From Rhodococcus rhodochrous (GTDB lineage: Bacteria > Actinomycetota > Actinomycetes > Mycobacteriales > Mycobacteriaceae): DNA of 64,000 nt. Positions within the stretch are counted from its first letter, which is position 1; each line of letters opens with the position of its first letter. Below are positions 55,758-64,000 of this stretch, one piece after another. The DNA is taken from assembly GCF_014854695.1 (NCBI RefSeq), contig NZ_CP027557.1:806001-870000 (forward strand), in the 5' to 3' direction. A program made the translations under genes and the position numbers. The notes beneath the pieces are model-generated. The model had not been told where the DNA came from. It was given only the letters and a program-made list of their open reading frames with translations, and ran no database searches.

Positions 55758-56480
55758 TCAGTGGTTCTGCGCTCGGTGGTTCTCCGGGTAGACGGTCAGA
55801 CTGTCCACCTTCTCCACGAGCTGACGGATCTCCTCCTCGGTGGGGAGCTTGCCGGTCACGAGGAAGATGACGCGGCGACCCACCTCGACGGCGTGATCGG
55901 CGAACCGCTCGTAGAAGCGGCCGAGCAGCGTGACGTCGACGGCGGCTGCGACGCCGTGCTCCCATTCGCGGTCCATGAGCACGGTGAACAGGTGGCGGTG
56001 CAGATCGTCCATCGCCTCGTCCTCGTGGTGGAGGCGGGCGGCCCGGGCGGGATCACGGGTCTCGAGAATCTCCCGTGTGGCCGCACCGAGGGCGACCGCG
56101 ATCCGTCCCATCTCGGCGAAGTAGCCCTTCACCTCATCGGGGAGCACGTGCTTGGGATGGCGTCGGCGGGTCGCCTTCGCGATGTGCAGTGCGAGCGCAC
56201 CCATGCGGTCGATGTCGGCCACGATCTGGATGCCGCTGACGACGGCACGCAGGTCGCCGGCGACCGGACCCTGCAGGGCGAGCAGCTGGAACGCCTTCTC
56301 CTCGCAGATCGCGCCGAGTTCGGTGATCTTCTCGTGCTCGTCGATCACCTGCTCGGCGAGAGCGAGATCGGCTTCGAGAAGAGCTCTGGTGGACCGCTCC
56401 ATCGCGGTCCCGGCGAGCCCGGCCATCTCCCCGAGGAGATCACCGAGTTCGCCCATCTGTTCGTTGTAGACGACGCGCAT
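55758..56480 (-). CDS. phoU: Phosphate-signalling protein PhoU
   Basis: 240 residues, all-helical with two PhoU three-helix repeats. Metal-binding motifs are seen at [23 protein letters not shown] and [18 protein letters not shown]. It links the Pst transporter to the phosphate two-component system and keeps it off when phosphate is plentiful. It is convergent with pstB. ATG 56480 gives the normal start MRVVYNEQ. Confidence 0.93.
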   Translation of the reverse strand: MRVVYNEQMGELGDLLGEMAGLAGTAMERSTRALLEADLALAEQVIDEHEKITELGAICEEKAFQLLALQGPVAGDLRAVVSGIQIVADIDRMGALALHIAKATRRRHPKHVLPDEVKGYFAEMGRIAVALGAATREILETRDPARAARLHHEDEAMDDLHRHLFTVLMDREWEHGVAAAVDVTLLGRFYERFADHAVEVGRRVIFLVTGKLPTEEEIRQLVEKVDSLTVYPENHRAQNH

Positions 56481-56565
56481 AATGGCACAGCCTACGACCT
56501 CGAGCGGTCCGAACGGCGAGCATCGGATGAACCACAGGTGAACGTCGACGGCCGAACAGTGGTGT

Positions 56566-59142
56566 CTACGTGCACAGATCGTCGGCGGCGTTGGTGATCG
56601 CGAGATCGGCGGGGAGCTCGACCGACGACTCCGACCGGGTCTGGATCTGCATCGGGGCGAGTGGCGTGCCCGCGGGGGTGGGAGCGACGACGGTGCCGTC
56701 GAAGCTGGTACCCAGGACGATCTCCACGATGCTGCCCAACTGGGCCGATGGAGGAGCCTCCTGCAGCACCGCACCGGGGAAAGCCGAGGCCACCGTCGCG
56801 GCGTCGGTCTCCTGGCCTTCGCTGAAGCGGATCACGGTCTGCTTGCTCGTCCCGGAGGCGTAGTTGCCGATCGAGTAGACCGGGAAGCCGTAGGCGGCGA
56901 CCTCCTCGGCGGTGCCGGCCGCCAGCCCGGACAGACCCGACGCGTTCGAGACCTGCACCGACACCGTCGACGGATCGACAGCGAGCTGCGCCGGCAGCGG
57001 TTCGGCCGGGGGAGCGGCCGCGACCTCCGTCGGGTCCTCCTCCCGCTTCTCACCCGGCAGCGGAAGATCGTCGATGATCGCGGTGAAGATCGCCTTGATG
57101 TCGTCCGTGCGCGGAATCTCGTTGCCCCAGTCGTTGGTACCGGCCGTGGGGATGGTCAGGAAGGACACCGCACCCGCCTCGACGTTCTGCATCGAACGCC
57201 CGAGTTTGACGAGCGACTCCGCGTTGACGTTCTCGACGAAGGTCGCGCGGGTGAAGGCGCTGATGAAGCCGTTGAGCTTCCCGGGATCGAACAGCACCTT
57301 GTTCGACAACGTCGAGCGCAGCAGCGACGACAGGAACTTCTGCTGCCGGCTGATCCGGCCGTAGTCGCTGTTGCCCTCCTGGTCGATCTTGCGGGCGCGG
57401 ACGTAATCGAGTGCCCGTTTGCCGTCGAGGGTGTGGGTGCCGGGAGTTTCGATCAAGGGACCGAGTTCGTTGTCGTACAACGGTATGGAGCTGCACACCT
57501 CGACGCCGCCGATCTCGTCGACCATCGATTCGAAGCCGGCGAAGTCGATGCCCACGAAATGGCCGATTTTCAATCCGGACATCTTCTGGATCACCTTGAC
57601 CAGGCACTTCGGTCCGCCGAGGGCGTAGGTCGCGTTGAGCTTGTCGCCTTCGGCGGCCGGATACAGCTCGGAATCGTATTCGCCGGTCGCGCTGTCCCAT
57701 CCGCGGCAGACCGGTCGCTCGACGTCCAGGTCGCGGGGGAACGACACCGCGACCACGCGGCTGCGGTCGGCGGGGATGTTGACGAGGATGACGGTGTCGG
57801 CACGAGCGCCCTCTGCGTCCTCGACGGTCCCGGCGCCGATCTCACCGCTCGCACCGGCGCGGGTGTCGGTGCCGATGATCAGATAGGTCTCGTCGCCGGT
57901 CTGACCGACCGGGTCGACGATGTCCTCCGATTCGGTGTCCAGCGCGGCGATCTGGGAGAAGCCGGCCTCCGTGGACCGGACGTATCCCCACACCGCACCG
58001 TTACCGAGGAGCGCGAGGACCGAGACGAACGCCACCGCTGCTCTCGCCGCGAACCTCAGACGCTTCCGCTTGCGCTGCTTGCTCTGCGCGAGCCGGCCGA
58101 GACCGGCGTTGCCCACCGTGCGGGGCCGAGCGGAGCCGTGCGCCTTCTCGTCCGTCGCCTTGTCGTCGTTGTCGTCCTCGGCGGGCGACGCAGCGCCCTC
58201 GGGGGACACCGCACCGATCTTGACGGTCGGCTGTTCGTCCGCGATCGGGGGTTGCTCTCGCGGGGGAGGTGTCTGCGGGGGTCCGACGGGGGGCGCCGGA
58301 CGGGGCTCGACCGGTGGACGTGGCTCTGCAGGCGGGACCGGGCGTGAGTCCACCGGAGGCGCTGGGCGTGAGTCCGCTGGAGGCACTGCTCGCGGGGGCG
58401 GGGCCGAGGGCGGGGGAGTCGGTACCGAGGGCGGAGCAGGCGGGGGGCCCGCCATCCGGTCCGACGCCTGGCTGCGCGGCGGGACGGGCTTCTCCGGCGG
58501 CCGAGTCCGGGACGGTCCCGGCGGCACGCGGGGAGCACCGGGCTGCACCGGTGGGACAACCGTGGTCGGCGGTCCCGAAGGAGTCGGCACCGGAGGGCTG
58601 GGAGGTCCCGAAGGAGTCGGCACCGGAGGGCTGGGAGGTCCCGAAGGAGTCGGCACCGGAGGGCTGGGAGGTCCCGAAGGAGTCGGCACCGGAGGGCTGG
58701 GAGGTCCCGAAGGAGTCGGCGCAGCCGGAGGCGGCGTCCTGCGCGGCAGCTCCGCTCGACCGGCAGCGTCCTCGGCCGCGACGTGCCGGGCGGATTCCGG
58801 GTCGCGGGGACGAGCCGGGGGCAACGACGAGGTGGAGGTGTGCGGCGGATCGGCAGGGGGCGGATCGGTGGGCGGATCCGACCGGGGGGACGGATCGGAT
58901 CGTCGTCCCATCTTGTCGAGCAGTTCGGCGACCGTGAGCTGTTCCGGATCGTCCGAGTCCGCGGCCCGGCGGTTGCGTGCACTCTCGTGGCGACGCGAAT
59001 CGGGATCGGTGTCGTCGGAGCGGTGCATCCCACCCGAGCGGTTGCGGCGGGACGAGCGGGATTCGCGGTAGCTGCTGTCGGCTATCGGCCGTTCCCAGGG
59101 AGCGCGAGGATCCGGGGATCCTGTCTCGTGCTCCTCGTCCAC
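56566..59142 (-). CDS. LytR-CpsA-Psr ligase with Pro-rich N terminus and LytR_C domain
   Basis: 858 residues. A ~350-residue cytoplasmic region rich in Pro, Ser and Arg comes first, with a five-fold [11 protein letters not shown] repeat at ~141-190. One membrane helix follows near 360-385. The LCP catalytic domain (~420-640) has [37 protein letters not shown] and GVEVC. A LytR_C domain ([29 protein letters not shown]) lies near the end. LCP enzymes attach arabinogalactan or other glycopolymers to peptidoglycan. The long N terminus may be a regulatory or phospho-target region. GTG 59142 is the first start. Confidence 0.88.
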   Translation of the reverse strand: MDEEHETGSPDPRAPWERPIADSSYRESRSSRRNRSGGMHRSDDTDPDSRRHESARNRRAADSDDPEQLTVAELLDKMGRRSDPSPRSDPPTDPPPADPPHTSTSSLPPARPRDPESARHVAAEDAAGRAELPRRTPPPAAPTPSGPPSPPVPTPSGPPSPPVPTPSGPPSPPVPTPSGPPSPPVPTPSGPPTTVVPPVQPGAPRVPPGPSRTRPPEKPVPPRSQASDRMAGPPPAPPSVPTPPPSAPPPRAVPPADSRPAPPVDSRPVPPAEPRPPVEPRPAPPVGPPQTPPPREQPPIADEQPTVKIGAVSPEGAASPAEDDNDDKATDEKAHGSARPRTVGNAGLGRLAQSKQRKRKRLRFAARAAVAFVSVLALLGNGAVWGYVRSTEAGFSQIAALDTESEDIVDPVGQTGDETYLIIGTDTRAGASGEIGAGTVEDAEGARADTVILVNIPADRSRVVAVSFPRDLDVERPVCRGWDSATGEYDSELYPAAEGDKLNATYALGGPKCLVKVIQKMSGLKIGHFVGIDFAGFESMVDEIGGVEVCSSIPLYDNELGPLIETPGTHTLDGKRALDYVRARKIDQEGNSDYGRISRQQKFLSSLLRSTLSNKVLFDPGKLNGFISAFTRATFVENVNAESLVKLGRSMQNVEAGAVSFLTIPTAGTNDWGNEIPRTDDIKAIFTAIIDDLPLPGEKREEDPTEVAAAPPAEPLPAQLAVDPSTVSVQVSNASGLSGLAAGTAEEVAAYGFPVYSIGNYASGTSKQTVIRFSEGQETDAATVASAFPGAVLQEAPPSAQLGSIVEIVLGTSFDGTVVAPTPAGTPLAPMQIQTRSESSVELPADLAITNAADDLCT
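58571..58720. repeat. 33-base coding tandem repeat
   Basis: Four exact copies of a 33-base unit (starting GGTCCCGAAGGAGTCGGCAC on the plus strand) and a partial fifth. They encode 11-residue Pro-rich repeats in the LCP protein. Exact identity between copies suggests recent expansion by slippage. Confidence 0.9.
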
Positions 59143-59331
59143 CGATACCTGCTCTTTCCGCGGTCGCGCCGCCTCGTCATCCGTCGTCGTCCACGTGATC
59201 GCTCACCGGCGACCGTCGCGAGGACTCCGCAATGATACTGATCGTCTGTTGCATGTGATCGTGACGCGGCTGTGTCGCACGACATCCATCGGTCGATCCG
59301 TCTGTCGTCCGGGACTACGTGCCGGGACGGG

Positions 59332-60474
59332 TTACCCGCCCGAGTGCATCATGTCGGCGCCCTCGGGCACGCAGGTGTCCTCGGGATCGTCGAGCCAGCC
59401 GTCGGGCAGAGCGACGCTGCTCGGGGAGCCCTGACGTCCCCGCGGGCCTTCGGCATCGGTGGGGAAGGGTACGTCGTGGTCGAGTTTGCCCAGCAGGTCG
59501 TCGAGTTCGGCGAGCGTCGACACCCGGGCGAGGCCGTTGCGGATCTCCGAACCCGCAGGGAAACCACGCAGATACCAGGCGATGTGCTTGCGCATGTCGC
59601 GCAGACCGCGATCCTCGCCGTGGTGATCGGCGAGCAGTTCGGCGTGCCGCCGCATGATCTGCGTCACCTCGCCGAGATTCGGTGGGGTGGGGATCGGGCG
59701 ACCACCGAGCGCGGCGCTCAGTTCGGCGAACAACCACGGACGTCCGAGGCAACCGCGACCGACGACGACGCCGTCGCAACCGGTCTGCGCCATCATCTTC
59801 TCGGCGTCGGAGGCGTCGAAGATGTCGCCGTTGCCGAGCACGGGCACGTCGGTGACGTGCTCCTTCAGCCGTGCGATCTCGTCCCAGTCGGCCGCTCCCG
59901 AGTACCGCTGCGCAGCGGTCCGGGCATGGAGGGCAACGGCCGCGGCGCCCTCGGCGGCCGCGATGCGACCGGCGTCGAGATGTGTGTGGTGTTCGTCGTC
60001 GATCCCGATGCGGAACTTGACCGTGACCGGGACGTCGGTGCCCTCGGTGGCGCGGACGGCGGCCGCGACGATCTGCCCGAACAACCGGCGCTTGTAGGGG
60101 AGAGCGGACCCTCCGCCCTTGCGGGTCACCTTCGGGACCGGGCATCCGAAGTTCATGTCGATGTGGTCGGCGAGGTTCTCGTCGACGATCATCTTCGCCG
60201 CCGCGTAGGTCGTGTCGGGATCGACGGTGTAGAGCTGCAGCGACCGCGGCGTCTCGGTGGGGCCGAAGGTCGTCATGTGCATGGTGACCGGATGCCGCTC
60301 GACGAGGGCGCGGGCGGTGACCATCTCGCAGACGTACAGGCCCGACGTGCTGCCGGCGCGTTCGAGTTCGAGTTCGCGGCACAGTGTGCGGAATGCGACG
60401 TTCGTCACTCCCGCCATCGGCGCCAGCACGACCGGGCTGTTCAGTTCGAGCGGGCCGATACGGAGGGAAGACAT
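59332..60474 (-). CDS. dusB: tRNA-dihydrouridine synthase
   Basis: 380 residues, TIM-barrel FMN enzyme: LAPMAGVTNVAFR at the N terminus, MNFGCPVPKVTRKGGGSAL with the catalytic Cys, and LHARTAAQRYSGAADW and GNGDIFDASDA for FMN phosphate. It reduces uridine in the tRNA D-loop. The C-terminal ~30 residues are an unconserved tail. Mycobacteria have the homologue at the same place (Rv0823c). Confidence 0.9.
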   Translation of the reverse strand: MSSLRIGPLELNSPVVLAPMAGVTNVAFRTLCRELELERAGSTSGLYVCEMVTARALVERHPVTMHMTTFGPTETPRSLQLYTVDPDTTYAAAKMIVDENLADHIDMNFGCPVPKVTRKGGGSALPYKRRLFGQIVAAAVRATEGTDVPVTVKFRIGIDDEHHTHLDAGRIAAAEGAAAVALHARTAAQRYSGAADWDEIARLKEHVTDVPVLGNGDIFDASDAEKMMAQTGCDGVVVGRGCLGRPWLFAELSAALGGRPIPTPPNLGEVTQIMRRHAELLADHHGEDRGLRDMRKHIAWYLRGFPAGSEIRNGLARVSTLAELDDLLGKLDHDVPFPTDAEGPRGRQGSPSSVALPDGWLDDPEDTCVPEGADMMHSGG

Positions 60475-60542
60475 GGGTACCTCTGGAAAACGTTGTGTGA
60501 CAAAGAAATAGCGTGCCCGTCAGTGATGGGCTGCGGAAACGA

Positions 60543-60576
60543 CTGTGCCCGGCACCGAAAACGGCACCGGGCACAG
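60543..60576 (-). terminator. Terminator after desA
   Basis: CTGTGCCCGG and CCGGGCACAG flank a 14-base loop that can itself pair partly. It lies downstream of the minus-strand desA gene. The 65 bases between it and desA hold short, imperfect ACTCGGGCG repeats. Confidence 0.65.
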
Positions 60577-60641
60577 GATAACCTCCGCCGGACTCGGGCG
60601 GCTGTGTGCATCCGGACTCGGGCGTCCGCACACATAGGGAC

Positions 60642-61595
60642 TCAGGCGTCCGCGCCCACCTTCTCCCGCTTGGCGGCCTCGCGGGCGAGGGAGCGATCGC
60701 GCATCTCCTCGAACCGCCCCGCCTGACGTCCCAGTTCGTCGAGGAAGTTGCCGAGCTTGTCGAGATCCTGCTGCGCCTCGCTGCCGAGATCGCGCTCGAA
60801 GATCCTCCACTTGCGCAGCACCGGCATCACGACGTCGTCGAGGTGCTGACGCAGGTCGTAGATGCCGTGCTTGGCCATGAGCACGCCGTTGCGACGGAAG
60901 TTCGGCATGCCGGCGCCGGGCATCTGGAAGTTCTCGAGCACCTCGACGATCGCGGCGAGCGTCTGCGCCGGTGCGATGTCGATCGCCGCGTCGCAGATGT
61001 TCCGGTAGAAGATCATGTGCAGGTTCTCGTCGGCGGCGATGCGCTGGAGCATCTTGTCGGCGATCGAGTCGTCGCAGGCACGGCCGGTGTTGCGGTGCGA
61101 CACGCGGGTCGCGAGCTCCTGGAAGGTCACGTAGGCGACGGAGTGGAGCATGCCCGTCGAGTTGGGGGACGAGAAGCCGTTCGTCATGTGCTCCATGCGG
61201 GCGTTCTCGAGCGCGACGGGATCGACACCGCGCGTGACGACCAGGTAGTCGCGCATGACGATGCCGTGACGGTTCTCCTCCGCCGTCCACCGGCCGACCC
61301 AGGTGCCCCAGGCGCCGTCGCGCGAGAAGCTCTCGGCGATCTCCCGGTGATAGGAGGGCAGGTTGTCCTCGGTGAGCAGGTTGGTGATCATCGCCGCCTT
61401 GGCGACCTCGTCGAGCTTCGACTGCTCCGGCTCCCAGTCGACACCGCCCATCGCGGCGAAGTTCCGGCCCTCGTCCCACGGCACGTAGTCGTGGGGATGC
61501 CAGTCCTTCGCCATCGAGAGATGCCGGTTGAGGTTCGCTTCGGCCACAGGCTCCAGCTCTCGCAGCAGCTCCAGTTGAGTCAGGACTCGCGTCAT
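60642..61595 (-). CDS. desA: Acyl-ACP desaturase, DesA1-like
   Basis: 317 residues, ferritin-like di-iron fold. Iron ligands lie in AEENRHGIVMRDYL and ADENLHMIFYRNI (two ExxH motifs) plus an earlier Glu. It inserts a double bond in an acyl-ACP; the mycobacterial homologue acts in mycolic-acid synthesis. It is the last gene of the block shared with mycobacteria. The 204 bases upstream hold its promoter and the next hairpin. Confidence 0.9.
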   Translation of the reverse strand: MTRVLTQLELLRELEPVAEANLNRHLSMAKDWHPHDYVPWDEGRNFAAMGGVDWEPEQSKLDEVAKAAMITNLLTEDNLPSYHREIAESFSRDGAWGTWVGRWTAEENRHGIVMRDYLVVTRGVDPVALENARMEHMTNGFSSPNSTGMLHSVAYVTFQELATRVSHRNTGRACDDSIADKMLQRIAADENLHMIFYRNICDAAIDIAPAQTLAAIVEVLENFQMPGAGMPNFRRNGVLMAKHGIYDLRQHLDDVVMPVLRKWRIFERDLGSEAQQDLDKLGNFLDELGRQAGRFEEMRDRSLAREAAKREKVGADA

Positions 61596-61748
61596 GCTCT
61601 TCTACCCCTCACATCGTGTCCGTGTACTCCGCCGGCCTACGGAGGAGGGGAGCCCGGCCGTTCGTCGCCGCGGCACGCGGTGTCCGGTGGCCCCCCGTAT
61701 TCGCCCGGATCACGGTACAGGTCCGGACCGTCCGACGACAGCACCGTC

Positions 61749-61778
61749 CCGCTCGTGACATATCACACGGACGAGCGG
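61749..61778 (-). terminator. Hairpin downstream of the DUF937 gene
   Basis: Perfect 8-base arms CCGCTCGT / ACGAGCGG, 14-base loop, 22 bases after the DUF937 stop. Terminator likely; a regulatory site for desA is a less likely alternative. Confidence 0.5.
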
Positions 61779-61799
61779 AACGTGCTGTTCCAGCGGGGC

Positions 61800-62402
61800 T
61801 CAGCGCTTGCCGCCACCGAGAAGTCCACCGAGGAGACCGCCGAGTCCGCCACCCGAGTTGCCGCCGAGCACGCTGCCGAGGACGTCGCCGATCCCACCGC
61901 CGGAGGTAGCCGATCCGCCCCCGGCGTTCTTCAGCAGACCCCCGAGGAGATCGGCGAGACCTCCACCCTGCGGGGCGCTCGCGGTGTTCGTTCCCGCGCC
62001 GCCGCCGATCTGCTTGGCGAGATAGGACAGCACGATGGGGGCGATGATCGGCAGGACCTTGGCGATCAGATCGTTCCCGCCGGCGCCGTTCACGGAACCG
62101 AGGGTCGAGATCACCTGGTCCTTCTTGTCGCCGAAGACGTTGGAGACGATCCTGTCGCCGTCCTCGGTGTCGATCCCGTCGACGTCGACCGTGCCCTCGG
62201 CCAGGTTCGACTCGGAGTGCTTGCCCAGCGCGGAGAGCAGCGACGCCTCCCCGGTCGGGTTCTGGGCGTTGGCGTCGAGACCACCGACGAGGGTGGGGAG
62301 CGCTGCGCGGACGGCCGTCTCCGCCGTCGCGTTGTCGACACCGAGCCGCTGCGCCACCTGGTCGACGGGAATGCGGGACATCAGATCGTCGAGACTTGCC
62401 AT
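61800..62402 (-). CDS. DUF937 (YidB-like) protein
   Basis: 200 residues. SLDDLMSRIPVDQVAQRLGVDNATAETAVRAALPTLVGGLDAN is the helical DUF937 core (residues 3-45, quoted in part). The second half is Gly-rich with repeated LGGLLGG. The family is of unknown function and often associated with stress or the cell envelope. ATG 62402 has GGCAGGAA upstream. Confidence 0.82.
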   Translation of the reverse strand: MASLDDLMSRIPVDQVAQRLGVDNATAETAVRAALPTLVGGLDANAQNPTGEASLLSALGKHSESNLAEGTVDVDGIDTEDGDRIVSNVFGDKKDQVISTLGSVNGAGGNDLIAKVLPIIAPIVLSYLAKQIGGGAGTNTASAPQGGGLADLLGGLLKNAGGGSATSGGGIGDVLGSVLGGNSGGGLGGLLGGLLGGGKR

Positions 62403-62488
62403 CGTTCCTGCCTTGACTCGTGGGTGCCCCGAAGCGGCCACCCGGTGCCGAGAGAGTATCGGGACGAGGCCCGTTCCAGCGGGAGGCG

Positions 62489-62950
62489 TCAATCGAGCGA
62501 GGCGGCGCTCGTCGACGAACGGCGCAGCGCGATGAGGCAGCACAGCAGCGCGACGAGCGTGCCGCTGAGCAGGAGCACGGTCCCGTTCTGATTGGTCAGT
62601 GTCGTACTGCGGTTGAGTTCGACGTACTCGCCGTGGGTCTGGAACAGGCGCGTCCAGAACACCGCCGCCGTCGCGACACCGATCAGCGTCCCGGCCCAGC
62701 CGACGGCCACCGAATCGAACAGTGCAGCGGCGAGGAGCAGGACCGCGGCCACGACCAGCGGTACCGCGAGGGACTCGTACAGCGGCAGACCCGGGACCGC
62801 GACTCCGGCGAGATCGCCGTCGGGGAAACCGTCGCGCAGCGCCGACAGGGGAATCTCGGTGGGTCGTATCCCGCCGACCACCGGCAACACCGACCCGATT
62901 CCCAGAGCGACGGCGGCCAGGAACAGGCCCAGGTCCACGAAACTGCGCAT
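62489..62950 (-). CDS. Four-helix membrane protein of unknown function
   Basis: 153 residues with about four hydrophobic helices (FVDLGLFLAAVALGIGSVLP, LAVPLVVAAVLLLAAALF, WAGTLIGVATAAVFW, GTVLLLSGTLVALLCCLIAL). No motif of a known family is evident. It is divergent from the next membrane-protein gene with a 185-base promoter region that holds a TATACA -10-like sequence near 62997. Confidence 0.7.
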   Translation of the reverse strand: MRSFVDLGLFLAAVALGIGSVLPVVGGIRPTEIPLSALRDGFPDGDLAGVAVPGLPLYESLAVPLVVAAVLLLAAALFDSVAVGWAGTLIGVATAAVFWTRLFQTHGEYVELNRSTTLTNQNGTVLLLSGTLVALLCCLIALRRSSTSAASLD

Positions 62951-63135
62951 GTTCCTCCCCGGACGATGAACATTCGATTACCCCTGCGGCTCACCGTATA
63001 CAAAGACGGGCAACCGCACCGGGTGAAATTCGCAGTGCGAAGAGACCTGCCCGAATGCACTGCCCCGAATGCGGTGGTCCGTAGGCTGAGATGCGCACGG
63101 CAGGTGTACGTACCGATCGGCGAGGAAGGTTCGAA

Positions 63136-63774
63136 ATGACGGACATGAATGTCGACGAAGCGGGTTCGCGGAAAGGCTTGCCGCCGTGGGCGAAGAAGAC
63201 CATCGCCGTGGTCGTGGCGCTGATCGTGCTCGTCATCGCCTACTACACCCTGGCGGCGTTCGTTCCTCGCTGGTGGGCGCAGCGGATCGCAAACCTCGCC
63301 GAGGGGGGCTTCGCGCGCGGAGTGCTGTGGGGTCTGCTCTTCGGCATCCTCTGCACGGCGATCCCCATCGCGCTGCTCGCATGGATCTGGCAGGTCCGCA
63401 ACTGGAGGTACAGCCGCGGGCTGCAGATCGCCTTCGGCGTGCTCGCGCTGGTGGTCGCCCTGCCGAACCTCATGACCCTGGCGGTCGTGCTGGGCACCGG
63501 GAACGGTGCGCATGCGGGGGAGCGGATCCTCGACGTGGACGCGCCGGGTTTCCGCGGCGCCACGTTGATCGGTGCGATCGTCGGAGCTCTGCTCGCGGTG
63601 ATCTTCGTCGTCGCGCTCACCCGCTACCGCAAGCGCGGACGTGATCTGAAGCAGGCCCGCACGGATCTCGAACAGCGCCGGATCGAGCAGGAGCGTCTCG
63701 AAGCGCGCCGTGAGGCGGAGAGGGAACTCGGCAGGAACACCGACGACGTCCCGCCCGGCTCCCACCGTCTCTGA
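63136..63774 (+). CDS. Permease-like membrane protein with charged C-terminal coil
   Basis: 212 residues. Four hydrophobic helices lie between residues ~18 and 180, then a highly charged, Arg/Glu-rich coil (LKQARTDLEQRRIEQERLEARREAERELG) ends the protein. I do not recognise a named family. ATG 63136 follows GAGGAAGG. It is the last chromosomal gene before the tRNA-Lys scar. Confidence 0.75.
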   Translation: MTDMNVDEAGSRKGLPPWAKKTIAVVVALIVLVIAYYTLAAFVPRWWAQRIANLAEGGFARGVLWGLLFGILCTAIPIALLAWIWQVRNWRYSRGLQIAFGVLALVVALPNLMTLAVVLGTGNGAHAGERILDVDAPGFRGATLIGAIVGALLAVIFVVALTRYRKRGRDLKQARTDLEQRRIEQERLEARREAERELGRNTDDVPPGSHRL

Positions 63775-63824
63775 CGAAGGACCGCGCCGTCTCCGACCAG
63801 GCTGCGGAACGTTCCGGAACGACG

Positions 63825-63854
63825 AACGCCGGCGTCGCGTACGACGCCGGCGTT
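63825..63854. terminator. Bidirectional terminator before the tRNA scar
   Basis: Perfect 13-base arms AACGCCGGCGTCG / CGACGCCGGCGTT with loop CGTA. It serves the membrane-protein gene and, originally, the minus-strand tRNA. Confidence 0.85.
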
Positions 63855-63859
63855 GCCGG

Positions 63860-63903
63860 TGCCCCCAGTAGGGCTCGAACCTACGACCTGCGGATTAAAA
63901 GTC
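63860..63903 (-). tRNA. 3' half of tRNA-Lys(TTT), disrupted
   Basis: On the minus strand the sequence runs from the anticodon loop CTTTTAA through the 3' anticodon stem TCCGC, the T-arm GTAGG-TTCGAGC-CCTAC and the acceptor strand TGGGGGC with A73. The 5' half is absent: the bases before the loop read ...TCAGA where the complementary GCGGA should be, and no D-arm or GCCCCCA acceptor strand follows. CCA is not encoded, as is common here. It is the typical leftover of integration into a tRNA 3' end. Confidence 0.75.
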
Positions 63904-64000
63904 TGATTGAGGTGTGCGAAGGTCTGCGAGGGAATCCGCGTAAAACCGAGTGCTAGCTGCTGGTTTCTGGATGTGAACGCACCTCTCTGCGAGTGTTAAC
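63904..64000. mobile_element. Probable edge of an integrated element
   Basis: The last 97 bases are unrelated to tRNA and have lower GC than the rest of the window. They abut the tRNA-Lys 3' fragment exactly where a site-specific recombination crossover is expected. No gene can be read in so short a piece, so the kind of element (prophage, ICE or island) is unknown. Confidence 0.5.

Noticed and set aside
58571-58720. Regularly spaced repeats resembling a CRISPR array
   Set aside because: The units are contiguous, without spacers, and are in frame with the Pro-rich part of the LCP protein.
63860-64000. An intact tRNA gene at the right edge
   Set aside because: The anticodon stem cannot pair and there is no D-arm or 5' acceptor strand within the remaining sequence.

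Overview
The window is high-GC DNA with long open frames, many GTG starts and GTGA/ATGA gene overlaps. It encodes mycothiol synthase (MshD), a LmeA-like cell-wall factor, DesA-type acyl-ACP desaturase, F420-type oxidoreductase, HsaA/C/D-like ring-cleavage enzymes and a self-sufficient P450. This points to a mycolic-acid actinobacterium, most likely Rhodococcus. From about 11.7 kb to 61.6 kb the gene order closely follows, as I recall it, the Mycobacterium tuberculosis Rv0784-Rv0824c segment (purS-purQ ... purL ... purF-purM ... pabC ... cysA2-sseC2 ... glnR-mshD-pst-phoU-LCP-dus-desA1), with accessory genes inserted.

Region by region. 1-7.3 kb is an aromatic or steroid-type catabolic cluster. 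Minus-strand genes encode an extradiol dioxygenase, a C-C hydrolase, an HsaA-type flavin monooxygenase, an MFS carrier and a flavin reductase cut by the window edge. Divergent genes encode a hydratase-like protein that appears to lack its metal ligands and an IclR regulator. 7.4-9.4 kb holds a broken SRPBCC gene, a DUF1801 protein, glutathione peroxidase and bluB. 9.4-14.9 kb holds an old-yellow-enzyme/2,4-dienoyl-CoA-reductase-like flavoprotein whose 3' end is tandemly repeated, a DUF2334 protein, a large FAD dehydrogenase and a metallo-hydrolase. 14.9-16.8 kb is an F420-type oxidoreductase and purS-purQ. 17-22 kb is an oxidative operon: SDR, family-VIII-like esterase, P450-reductase-ferredoxin fusion and TetR.

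22-33 kb covers an M18 aminopeptidase, Uma2, purL, two membrane proteins, an SCP-like protein, purF, purM and DUF3073. 33-37 kb is a tightly overlapping ygfZ-MOSC-asparaginase operon divergent from pabC. 37-43.3 kb is cydABDC (cytochrome bd oxidase and its assembly transporter). It is followed by a 12-residue leader peptide with an attenuator-like RNA structure and then a BCCT transporter. 45-49.5 kb is sulfur and redox metabolism: nitrobindin with a 32-residue leaderless membrane peptide, sseC, cysA2 and DUF4395 preceded by a cysteine-rich leaderless leader peptide, then a thioredoxin and LmeA. 49.6-56.5 kb is glnR-mshD-pstSCAB and phoU. 56.5-63.8 kb is an LCP ligase with a Pro-rich repeat, dusB, desA, DUF937 and two small membrane proteins.

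At the right edge (63,860-63,903) only the 3' half of a tRNA-Lys(TTT) remains, abutting unrelated lower-GC sequence. This is the expected scar of an integrated element whose interior begins at the last ~97 bases. No stretch longer than about 280 bases lacks a gene. The most original observations are the leader peptide/attenuator before the BCCT gene, the tRNA-Lys scar, the metal-ligand-less hydratase homologue in the ring-cleavage cluster and the P450-fusion operon.
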